Positions 9,792 through 16,688 of a stretch of 64,000 nt of DNA are shown here, piece by piece. Each line of letters opens with the position of its first letter. Position 1 is the stretch's first letter. The notes under the pieces are model-generated. The model made no database searches. It was not told the origin of the DNA and saw nothing but the letters and a program-made list of their open reading frames with translations. Source of the stretch: Bacillota bacterium (GTDB lineage Bacteria; Bacillota; Clostridia; Lachnospirales; CAG-274); contig JAFYGI010000059.1 of assembly GCA_017543265.1 (NCBI GenBank), positions 1 to 64,000 on the forward strand, written 5' to 3'. A program made the translations under genes and the position numbers.

Positions 9792-11635
9792 AAAGGTCTG
9801 TCATATCTTTTATTATTGCAGCCGCTGCGGCATTGATCATTAATGTATGTGCGTATGCGGGCACCGTTATAAACGCGCCTGTTGACAGCCGTCCCGTCAG
9901 CTGTGAATATCTCGGTGATCTGGTGGAGCTTGGCGGCGATACCTATATCCAGGCCGATAAAGAAAATCTGGATTATTTTACGGCGCAGCTTGCGGACAGC
10001 AAGTTCGGCGACAGCGAAAAGGTCAGGGCGGATATATTTGAAAAGGTCTCCGCCAATAATAAAAGATCCACAACGGTAATAATCAATTCATCAAGCTATA
10101 TCACAAACGGCCTTGTGGGAAGCCGCTGCGGCAAAAACTACAAGGATATTAAAACGGCAATGCAGGACCTTGAAACATTGCTGGATACAAACAAAGAGCC
10201 CACCTATTATTTTAACCTTTGTATGCCGCGCGCTCTGCCCGAAACACGTTTTAATACCATCTGGCGCGAAAAGGACAGCCCCGAGCTTCTGGGTATTGCG
10301 CATTTTTATCTGGAATGTGTGCCCGATGCGCCCGATGCGGCTTATATAAAGGCAAACTACGAAAAGGTGGATCCGTCCCAGTTTTTGCTTGAATACGGCT
10401 ATGTTGCAAACAAGGCGGCCGAGCGTGGACAGTACGGCCTTACCGATTGGGAAAAACGCTTTTTGAAATATTTCAGGACAAATTTCCTTAACAAGCAGCC
10501 CTATAAGGAATATATAGAGGACTATAAAAGGCCGTATGCGGCAACTGCGGAGATATTCTCCTATCTTCTCGATTATCAGCGCAGAGGCCTGCTTGACGAG
10601 ATAATCGTAAGCAACGATGATTTAAAGCTGCCAAACTCGATAAGCTATTTTTACGGCAAAAAGGCAGACTGGGTGCAGACCGAAAAGGGCACACCCATAA
10701 AATATTCCTTCCCGCGCACCATGCTTGCAACGGGCCATAACAGCATATACAGCCTTACAGATCGCGCATACGGCAGCAGGGAACGCTCCTATGCAATGGT
10801 GGGCAGGGGCAAAAAAATAAACTTTATTTTCGGCATGGACGAGGTGCCCCAGCTTATTTATGCACGCAGTCTTTCGGAGAGGGAAAACTGCACCGCAGAC
10901 CTTAAGGTGATAACAAACAATTCCAACAGGATGGCGGGAGAGTTTGATGTTTCGGGCATACAAAGCCTGCTTGACAGCACATCAAGCTTTGTCGGTGCGG
11001 GACATAAAAAGACCGACAGAAAATTTGAGCTTTACTTATATAACTACAATGCGGCAAACGACCATGCGTCATTTCTGCAAAAGATGAAAAAAAGCTATAA
11101 CAAGGGCAACAATATCGGCCTTATAGAAATTTTTGCGGGTACGGGCACAAGCAAAAGGGTATTCAAAGAAATACTGAGCGGCAATGCCGCTTATCCCTCC
11201 GTGACCGAGCTTTCAAGCTACAGCGCATGGAACACAAACGGCAATGCTATCGGTCTTGGCATAGCACATTCGCAGGTCTTTGCCGTTTCGGAGCAAAAGC
11301 ACCATAACCCGACGGGGATAATAAACGCACAGCTGAACATACTTGCAAGACATATCTACGAGGACGGCGTTTACACGGGGTATGTCAAGCTTGCGCTTGC
11401 AAACGAGGGTTATAAGCCGGGTACGGGTGAGACCTACAACAGCGCCAAGCTAAAGGCCATGCTGGAGGAAACAAAGGTCGTTTTCAAGGGCAAAACATAC
11501 CGCATGAGCGGCAAGGAGTACCTTATCAAAAAGCTTGACATGAAGGCTTACGGCTTCCCCTGGCGCAGGATATTTGATATTTACATGGATTTTGATGTCA
11601 AAACGGAGCTTGTACAGGGGGATAAAAATGTTTGA
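9788..11635 (+). CDS. DUF4127 family exported protein
   Basis: A 615-residue protein with a signal peptide (about 1-24, ending in CAYAG). The mature start, TVINAPVDSRPVSCEYLGDLV, is the hallmark of DUF4127, whose members begin with a 'PLDxRPxN'-like motif. Later segments such as IIVSNDDLKLPNSISYFY and IGLIEIFAGTGTSKRVF fit the family but give no catalytic assignment. The family is widespread in Firmicutes and its biochemistry is unknown. It overlaps the preceding secreted-protein gene by four bases (ATGA) and the next small gene by eight, so the three are almost certainly one transcript. It should act outside the cell membrane. Confidence 0.8.
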   Translation: MKRSVISFIIAAAAALIINVCAYAGTVINAPVDSRPVSCEYLGDLVELGGDTYIQADKENLDYFTAQLADSKFGDSEKVRADIFEKVSANNKRSTTVIINSSSYITNGLVGSRCGKNYKDIKTAMQDLETLLDTNKEPTYYFNLCMPRALPETRFNTIWREKDSPELLGIAHFYLECVPDAPDAAYIKANYEKVDPSQFLLEYGYVANKAAERGQYGLTDWEKRFLKYFRTNFLNKQPYKEYIEDYKRPYAATAEIFSYLLDYQRRGLLDEIIVSNDDLKLPNSISYFYGKKADWVQTEKGTPIKYSFPRTMLATGHNSIYSLTDRAYGSRERSYAMVGRGKKINFIFGMDEVPQLIYARSLSERENCTADLKVITNNSNRMAGEFDVSGIQSLLDSTSSFVGAGHKKTDRKFELYLYNYNAANDHASFLQKMKKSYNKGNNIGLIEIFAGTGTSKRVFKEILSGNAAYPSVTELSSYSAWNTNGNAIGLGIAHSQVFAVSEQKHHNPTGIINAQLNILARHIYEDGVYTGYVKLALANEGYKPGTGETYNSAKLKAMLEETKVVFKGKTYRMSGKEYLIKKLDMKAYGFPWRRIFDIYMDFDVKTELVQGDKNV

Positions 11636-11858
11636 ACTAAAGGAGAAGGCTATTCTTAACGAAAAAATAGCGGAGCTTGAAATGAATTTGTCCAACAACT
11701 ACAAGGATCTGGCCATAACGGCGTATAAGGAGTTTGGACAGCTTTTGGACAGCTTGAAGCTAAAGGAAAAAACATACAATAAATACAAAAAGATATATGA
11801 TGAATATTCCGCCAAAATGGAGGGCTACAGCCACAGGGATTTCTATCATTCAAAGTAA
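11628..11858 (+). CDS. Small coiled-coil protein
   Basis: A 76-residue, highly charged protein beginning MFELKEKAILNEKIAELEM. It is almost entirely helical by composition, with heptad-like Leu/Ile spacing at 4-60, no cysteines and no signal peptide, so it is probably cytoplasmic. The ATG at 11628 lies inside the end of the DUF4127 gene (8-base overlap) and is preceded by ACAGGGGGATAAAA, a good ribosome site; a longer in-frame version starting at 11574 would overlap more and lacks one. Function not recognised; the tight packing suggests it works with the neighbours or is a small adaptor. Confidence 0.72.
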   Translation: MFELKEKAILNEKIAELEMNLSNNYKDLAITAYKEFGQLLDSLKLKEKTYNKYKKIYDEYSAKMEGYSHRDFYHSK

Positions 11859-11873
11859 AAGGAGATGTTTTGA

Positions 11874-12986
11874 TTGGATACAAGGTTTGAACAGCTTGCA
11901 AAAAATATCGTAAATTACAGCTGTAAAATACGAAAGGGCGAAAGGGTGCTTATAGGCAGCGGCATAAACGCAATGCCGCTTGTAAAGGCACTTATACGCG
12001 AAATTTATAAGGTCGGGGCTTATCCCTATGTTGATATTGCATCCAATGTTATCCAGCGTGAGCTTTTGCTTGGTGCAAGTGAGGAGCAGTACGATTTTAT
12101 CGCAGGTGTGGATGCCGAAAAGATGCAGGGCATGGATGCTTATATCGGTATAGGCTGTCATGACAATACGGCCGAGCTGGCCGACGTGCCCGCGGAAAAA
12201 ATGGATATATACAACATACATTATTCAAAGCCCGTACACCATGATATACGCCTGAAGAAAAAGTGGGTAGTGCTGAGATACCCGACAAACAGCCTTGCGC
12301 AGTCTGCGGGCATGGGTCTGGAGGCGTTTGAGGACTTCTATTTTAAGGTATGCAACCTTGACTACAGCAAAATGAGCAGGGCAATGGATGCGCTTGTTGC
12401 GCTGATGAACAAGACCGATAAGGTCCGCCTTGTGGCAAAGGACACAGACCTTACTTTCAGCATAAAGGACATACCCGCGATAAAATGTGCAGGCGAAATG
12501 AACATACCCGACGGAGAGGTATATACCGCACCCGTTAAAAACAGCGTAAACGGCGTAATAACCTACAATACGCCCACCGAATATCAGGGTGTCAGCTTTG
12601 AAAATGTCAGGCTTGAATTTAAAGACGGTAAAATAGTGAAGGCGACCGCAAACGATACCGAGCGCATAAACCGCATTTTTGACAGCGACGAGGGCGCAAG
12701 ATATGTGGGCGAGTTCGCTATAGGCGTAAACCCCTATATCACAAAGGCCATGAAAAATATCCTTTTTGATGAGAAAATAAGGGGCAGCATACATTTTACC
12801 CCCGGCAATGCTTACGATGATGCGGATAACGGCAACCGCAGCAATATCCATTGGGATCTTGTGCTTATAATGACCCCCGAATACGGCGGCGGAGAGATAT
12901 ATTTCGATGATGTGCTTATAAGAAAGGACGGCGTTTTTGTGCTTGACGAATTAAAGTGCTTAAACCCCGAAAACCTTATAGATTAA
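11874..12986 (+). CDS. M29 family aminopeptidase (thermophilic aminopeptidase type)
   Basis: A 370-residue M29 metallopeptidase. The start MDTRFEQLAKNIVNYSCKIRKGERVLI is characteristic (LxxxA..LV.Ys..vk.Ge.VlI). Further family marks are IGIGCHDNTAEL, GEMNIPDGEVYTAPV (metal-binding Glu), VGEFAIGVNP (Glu) and RSNIHWDLVLIM (His and Asp). Such enzymes use two metal ions to remove N-terminal amino acids from peptides in the cytoplasm. It begins with TTG, chosen because AAAGGAGATG precedes it at ideal distance and residue 2 onward aligns with the family. It closes the 8898-12986 gene run. Confidence 0.88.
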   Translation: MDTRFEQLAKNIVNYSCKIRKGERVLIGSGINAMPLVKALIREIYKVGAYPYVDIASNVIQRELLLGASEEQYDFIAGVDAEKMQGMDAYIGIGCHDNTAELADVPAEKMDIYNIHYSKPVHHDIRLKKKWVVLRYPTNSLAQSAGMGLEAFEDFYFKVCNLDYSKMSRAMDALVALMNKTDKVRLVAKDTDLTFSIKDIPAIKCAGEMNIPDGEVYTAPVKNSVNGVITYNTPTEYQGVSFENVRLEFKDGKIVKATANDTERINRIFDSDEGARYVGEFAIGVNPYITKAMKNILFDEKIRGSIHFTPGNAYDDADNGNRSNIHWDLVLIMTPEYGGGEIYFDDVLIRKDGVFVLDELKCLNPENLID

Positions 12987-13043
12987 AGATATTCAGATGT
13001 TCTGCCGGATAGATTAAAGATGTTTGGCAGTTTTGACGGCGTA

Positions 13044-13277
13044 ACGCACAAATTTTCCTCTGTGAGAGCGTTTTCCCACACGGAGCAGAGATCATTTACA
13101 CGCTGCGTTGAAAGAACAGCTAAAAACGTGCAAATGTTTCTCTGCGAGAGTGTTTTTCCACTCGGAGCAGAGATCATTTACACGCTGCGTTGAAAGAAAA
13201 GCTAAAAACGTGCAAATGTTTCTCTGCGAGAGTGTTTTTCCCATTCGGAGCAGAGATTATTTGCACGTTACGCTGAC
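13044..13277. repeat. Three 82-base tandem hairpin repeats
   Basis: Units begin at 13044, 13126 and 13208, exactly 82 bases apart. A unit reads ACGTGCAAATGTTTCTCTGC, a short GAGAGTGTTTT centre, then GGAGCAGAGATCATTTACACG and a linker GCGTTGAAAGAA. CGTGCAAAT pairs with ATTTACACG and CTCTGC with GCAGAG, so each copy is a stem-loop. Units 2 and 3 are nearly identical; unit 1 and the outer edges have diverged. The stretch between the M29 gene and the DUF2461 gene contains nothing else that looks coding. A single relative lies at 28223-28287. Confidence 0.88.
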
Positions 13278-13286
13278 AGAATCTCT

Positions 13287-13961
13287 TTATCTTTCTATAC
13301 TATCCAGATATTTATATATCGGATAGATCTTTTTAAAGCCTTCAAAAACAAGGTCAGTCAAGCCGCTTTCATAAAAGATATTTTCGGAATAATCGTGCCA
13401 TGACGTAAATTCCAGATATTTTTTCTGATACCATTGGATCAGGCTTTTGTCGATATCCTTGTTGAAAAGCCGCTTGTAGTCCTCACCGTAAAGCTTGAAA
13501 ATATCCTGCTTTTCGTATAGTTTTTTTATCTTTTTAAACTCCGCGGGATTTGCATCTATACGGCTTCTGTAATTGCGCATACCCGTAGGGGTCGGCGCAT
13601 AAAAAAGTCCGTAGCGCCACCAATCGGGCGACATTTCAAAAAAGTAGGTGGGGCGGGCATAGACCAGATCGGGCTTGCCGTCCGCACGGAAGAAAAACCA
13701 CTTGCACTCCTTGTAGGGATTTTTGTTTTTTGAAAAGCGTATATCCCTGTTTGCACGGGATATTTTGGGCGTTTCCGTAAAATTTTTGTCCATATCATGC
13801 ATTTTCGCAAACAGATCGTCCGCAAGGGCCGCAATGGGCTCGTGTACATTTTCGCGGTACATATCCTTGTGCTCGTGGAACCATTCTTTGTTGTTGTTCA
13901 GCCTTATCCCCATCAAATATTCGTTTGTCAAATCGTTAAAACCCGTAAACATCCTGTCCAT
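13287..13961 (-). CDS. DUF2461 domain-containing protein
   Basis: A 224-residue protein of the DUF2461/TIGR02453 family. Typical motifs: LNNNKEWFHEHKDMYRENVHEPI near the start, ISRANRDIRFSKNKNPYK in the middle and YFEMSPDWWRYGLFY afterwards. No biochemical function is known for the family; the conserved Trp, Arg and Lys residues suggest ligand or nucleic-acid binding, which is inference. No signal peptide is present, so it is cytoplasmic. The ATG at 13961 overlaps the TAA of the upstream small gene (TAATG), and AGGAG lies inside that gene's last codons, so translation is coupled. Confidence 0.88.
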   Translation of the reverse strand: MDRMFTGFNDLTNEYLMGIRLNNNKEWFHEHKDMYRENVHEPIAALADDLFAKMHDMDKNFTETPKISRANRDIRFSKNKNPYKECKWFFFRADGKPDLVYARPTYFFEMSPDWWRYGLFYAPTPTGMRNYRSRIDANPAEFKKIKKLYEKQDIFKLYGEDYKRLFNKDIDKSLIQWYQKKYLEFTSWHDYSENIFYESGLTDLVFEGFKKIYPIYKYLDSIER

Positions 13962-14152
13962 TATTTGCTCCTAAGCTTAAATATCCTTTTTACGCTCATA
14001 TAATTTCTGTATACCTTTACCGCACCAACAGCCAGTGCAAATATGCCCGAAATGCCGATAAGTATGACCTTCAGGTCGTCATCCTTGACGGCACCGCCCG
14101 AAAGGTCGAAGCCCTTTGATAAAAGTTTGAATATATTCTGTAATGCGTTCAT
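13961..14152 (-). CDS. Small single-span membrane protein
   Basis: A 63-residue protein with a polar N-terminus, one hydrophobic segment (VILIGISGIFALAVGAVKVY, about 29-48) and a basic tail MSVKRIFKLRSK, consistent with one membrane span and an inside C-terminus. Its ribosome site GGTGATC sits four bases before ATG and matches the 16S tail well. It shares the TAATG junction with the DUF2461 gene, which supports its reality despite its size. No family recognised. Confidence 0.65.
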   Translation of the reverse strand: MNALQNIFKLLSKGFDLSGGAVKDDDLKVILIGISGIFALAVGAVKVYRNYMSVKRIFKLRSK

Positions 14153-14220
14153 AAGATCACCGTCCTTTTTTTCAGTATATCACAGAAACCGCTTATATGT
14201 CAATTGACACAAAAAAACAG

Positions 14221-14249
14221 TTGACAAAGTACCGCCGATATTGTAAAAT
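14221..14249 (+). promoter_or_regulatory. Promoter for the thiW leader
   Basis: TTGACA (14221-14226), 17-base spacer, TAAAAT (14244-14249). It lies about 210 bases before thiW, leaving room for a structured leader. A divergent small gene begins at 14152 on the other strand. Confidence 0.8.
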
Positions 14250-14255
14250 ATTCTT

Positions 14256-14433
14256 GTTTGAGGAGGAGCGTCCTGAAACTTTTCGATATTTTGTCGATCA
14301 TTTTACAGCGATGGGAGCCCGTGTTTCGGGTTGAGAGGGTGCTTTGGAGCACCGACCGCAAGTGTTATTTGTGTACCGCAAGCTGTAAAGGTCGACCACG
14401 GCAGGTGTGTACATAAGGTATACGCTTTTTTTA
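14256..14433 (+). promoter_or_regulatory. Structured thiW leader: TPP-riboswitch-like first half and terminator-like hairpin
   Basis: An outer stem is formed by TTTACAGC (14302-14309) and GCTGTAAA (14382-14389). Inside it lie GGGAGCCCG, loop, CGGG, then TTGAGA (14331-14336) and a second stem GGTGCT/AGCACC (14338-14353) followed by GACC. This order resembles the first half of a TPP aptamer (GGGGNGCC..GGCTGAGA..P3a..GACCC). The usual second half (ACCTGATC..GCGTAGGGAA) is not visible. An eight-pair hairpin GTGTGTAC/GTATACGC (14405-14425) with a run of T to 14432 then precedes thiW. Regulation by transcription attenuation is inferred; the ligand is open, with thiamine pyrophosphate the first candidate from context. 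Confidence 0.6.
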
Positions 14434-14458
14434 TTACATATTGAAAGGTGGATGCTAT

Positions 14459-15175
14459 ATGAAAAATCCAAAAGTTTTAAAAATGGCGGTGCTTGCCATG
14501 CTGGTTGCGCTGGGCGTTATAATATCGCCTATCCTGCGTGTGGAGGGTATGTGCCCCATGGCGCATTTTATCAATATTACGGCTGCGGTGCTGCTTGGAC
14601 CGTATTATGCGTTATTATGTGCGTTTTTGATAGGTGTTATCCGTATGGCCGTTATGGGCATACCGCCGCTTGCACTTACGGGCGCGGTGTTCGGCGCGTT
14701 TTTGTCGGGTATGCTTTACCGCGCATCAAAGGGTAAACTTATATTTGCCGTTATCGGTGAGGTAATAGGCACGGGGCTTATCGGCGCGATCATAAGCTAC
14801 CCCGTTATGACGATATTCTGGGGCAGGACAGACCTGACATGGCTTTTTTATGTGCCGAGCTTTATAAGCGGTACGCTTATCGGCGGCAGTATTGCATTTA
14901 TTTTTATAAAACAGCTTATAAAGGCAGGACTGCTTGCCAAATATCAGGCTGCGCTGGGCAGTAAGGTATACGATACACCCAATACCGTGCTTTCGGACAG
15001 CCTTGGCATATGCTTTATAGGCATAATAGCCTATCTTGCGGTGCTTGTGCTGGTGAAAAATCTGCTTAAGCTTACGGGCAGTGCCCTGACGGTATATCCG
15101 CTTGCCGCTTTTCTTATCTTTGCGGTGACGGGTGCGATATATTATTTTGTAAATATGAAAAAAGTAAAGGAATAA
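14459..15175 (+). CDS. thiW: ThiW, ECF transporter S component for thiazole
   Basis: A 238-residue polytopic membrane protein with about six hydrophobic spans. The motif ILRVEGMCPMAHFINITAAVLLGPYYALLCAF is typical of ThiW, the substrate-binding subunit of an energy-coupling-factor transporter thought to import the thiazole moiety of thiamine. The shared ECF energising module (EcfA/EcfT) is not in this window. The start at 14459 follows GAAAGGTGG; a TTG at 14441 would only add six residues. thiM follows three bases after the stop, so uptake and phosphorylation of hydroxyethylthiazole are paired. Confidence 0.9.
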   Translation: MKNPKVLKMAVLAMLVALGVIISPILRVEGMCPMAHFINITAAVLLGPYYALLCAFLIGVIRMAVMGIPPLALTGAVFGAFLSGMLYRASKGKLIFAVIGEVIGTGLIGAIISYPVMTIFWGRTDLTWLFYVPSFISGTLIGGSIAFIFIKQLIKAGLLAKYQAALGSKVYDTPNTVLSDSLGICFIGIIAYLAVLVLVKNLLKLTGSALTVYPLAAFLIFAVTGAIYYFVNMKKVKE

Positions 15176-15178
15176 GTT

Positions 15179-15979
15179 ATGCTTGAAAAAATATTAGGTG
15201 CACGAAGGGCAGTTTGGGATAAAACACCGCTGATACATTGCATTACAAACCCCATATCTATAAATGACTGTGCAAATTATGTGCTGTCGGCGGGTGCAAA
15301 GCCCTTTATGGCGGAGCATCCCGACGAGGTCAGGGATATTACGGCAATGTCGGATGCCCTTGCGCTTAATATTGCCAATATAACGGATGCAAGGCTTTGT
15401 TCTATAGAAATTTCGGCAAAAACCGCGGATAAAAACAATATCCCGTCGGTCATAGATGTTGTCGGCATAGGCGTAAGCAAGCTGAGATATGATTATGTTT
15501 TAAGACTGCTCGATGAAACGCATTTTTCTGCCATAAAGGGCAATATTGCCGAAATAAGAGCCCTGCTTGGGCTTGATACAAGGACTGTCGGCATAGATGT
15601 TGCCGAAAAGACAAGGCTTGAAGATAATGTGCGTATCGTAATGCAGCTTGCAAAAAAATACCGCTGTACCATACTGGCCAGCGGGGAAAACGATATTGTT
15701 TCCGACGGTGAAAATTTGTATGCCGTCTCCAACGGCAGGCGTGAGATGTCGCTTGTTACGGGCACGGGCTGTGTGCTTAATGTGCTTTGTGCGGTGTATA
15801 TGTCGGTCGGCGATGCCCTGACGGGCTGTGTCGCTGCCGCGTCCGTGCTGGGCATAAGCGGCGGCCTTGCCGATGCGTCAAGGGGCATGGCAAGCTACCG
15901 CGCGGATATGCTGGATAAATTTTACACACTTACAGATGAGCGGATAAGCGAAAATATAAGGCTTAAAAAGCTTATTTGA
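15179..15979 (+). CDS. thiM: Hydroxyethylthiazole kinase ThiM
   Basis: A 266-residue ribokinase-like kinase. Early motifs are PLIHCITNPISINDCANYVLSAGAKPFMAEHP and LALNIANI; the late phosphate-binding loop is SLVTGTGCVLNVLCAVY, with the Cys of the GTGC loop that is conserved in ThiM. It phosphorylates 4-methyl-5-(2-hydroxyethyl)thiazole with ATP, a salvage step to thiamine. No thiE or thiD is in the window. The gene's last eight bases overlap the end of a convergent small gene. Confidence 0.94.
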   Translation: MLEKILGARRAVWDKTPLIHCITNPISINDCANYVLSAGAKPFMAEHPDEVRDITAMSDALALNIANITDARLCSIEISAKTADKNNIPSVIDVVGIGVSKLRYDYVLRLLDETHFSAIKGNIAEIRALLGLDTRTVGIDVAEKTRLEDNVRIVMQLAKKYRCTILASGENDIVSDGENLYAVSNGRREMSLVTGTGCVLNVLCAVYMSVGDALTGCVAAASVLGISGGLADASRGMASYRADMLDKFYTLTDERISENIRLKKLI

Positions 15980-16187
15980 TATTCAACTCTTCCATGGCAG
16001 CGGCGATAAGCCGCTGTTTTTTTTCGGGGCTAAGGGGTCTGCCCTCGGGCATTTTAAAGGCCATTATTATCGGCAGTATCTCGCTTGGCTGCTTACCCTT
16101 GATGCGGTTGTACAGCGCCCTTATCGCGGATGCCTGCTGCGGCTCCAGCTCGTTTAATATTTCGTTTTGCAAAAATTTGTCGTCCAT
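15972..16187 (-). CDS. Small protein of unknown function
   Basis: A 71-residue, mostly helical protein starting MDDKFLQNEILNELEPQQASAI, with a Lys/Arg-rich last third (PLSPEKKQRLIAAAMEELNIK). It has no signal peptide, membrane span or cysteine. It begins two bases after the stop of the upstream 115-residue gene, so the two form one small operon on the minus strand; their shared MDD opening may be chance. Its end overlaps thiM by eight bases (convergent). The ribosome site GGAGGCAATATAAAA lies inside the gene upstream. Function not recognised. Confidence 0.65.
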   Translation of the reverse strand: MDDKFLQNEILNELEPQQASAIRALYNRIKGKQPSEILPIIMAFKMPEGRPLSPEKKQRLIAAAMEELNIK

Positions 16188-16189
16188 TT

Positions 16190-16537
16190 TTATATTGCCT
16201 CCATTATCTCTTTTATTTCGCTGAATTTTATAAACAGGTCAAGCAGCCTGCTGCTGTGCGGGTCAAGCTCGGCACGCAAACAGTCAAGCGCCTGCCGCCT
16301 GCCTGCCTTTATTTTGGCGCTTTGCTTTGAAAGACTTATATAGCTTTGCAGTACGCCGTTTACCGTGTATGCCTTTATTATGGGCGCAAGCCGCTCGCTT
16401 AGCTGTGGTGCCGCAAGCGGAAGCATCGCCTGTATCAATTCCATTTTATTTTCGCGTTTTCCGCTGCCCGCAAATAAATTTGCAAATACACTCATTGCAC
16501 GCTCTATGTTTTCGTCAAAATACTGACTGTCGTCCAA
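16190..16537 (-). CDS. Small protein of unknown function
   Basis: A 115-residue protein beginning MDDSQYFDENIERAMSVFANLFAG. It is predicted helical throughout, with leucine-rich MELIQAMLPLAAPQLSERLAPIIKAY and a tail LLDLFIKFSEIKEIMEAI. No signal, membrane span or cysteine is present, so it is probably a cytoplasmic helical bundle. It is the first gene of a two-gene minus-strand operon with the 71-residue gene, two bases apart. It diverges from the EAL gene at 16689. Function not recognised. Confidence 0.65.
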   Translation of the reverse strand: MDDSQYFDENIERAMSVFANLFAGSGKRENKMELIQAMLPLAAPQLSERLAPIIKAYTVNGVLQSYISLSKQSAKIKAGRRQALDCLRAELDPHSSRLLDLFIKFSEIKEIMEAI

Positions 16538-16620
16538 TACCCGTCACCGCCTTTTTTTATAAATATATTATCCCGCGGGTGATGTTATTACAAATTTTGC
16601 CTTAAATTTAATAAAACATT

Positions 16621-16649
16621 TTGACTATTCGGCCGATATATGTTAAAAT
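16621..16649 (+). promoter_or_regulatory. Promoter for the EAL-domain gene
   Basis: TTGACT (16621-16626), 17-base spacer, TAAAAT (16644-16649), 39 bases before the ATG at 16689, which also has a good AGGGTGAT ribosome site. Confidence 0.75.
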
Positions 16650-16688
16650 AATATAAATACTGTTGTACGGATGCTATAGGGTGATACG

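Noticed and set aside
13044-13277. CRISPR array
   Set aside because: Repeats are contiguous stem-loop units without unique spacers, and no cas gene is present.
14370-14391. Cobalamin riboswitch core
   Set aside because: CCGCAAGCTGTAA resembles part of the B12 core, but the rest of the motif is missing and the downstream genes are for thiamine salvage.
14384-14400. Second T-box (AAAGGTCGACCACGG) in the thiW leader
   Set aside because: It lacks the TGGN needed to pair with the tRNA acceptor end, and no specifier stem is visible; the likeness to the leuA T-box is superficial.
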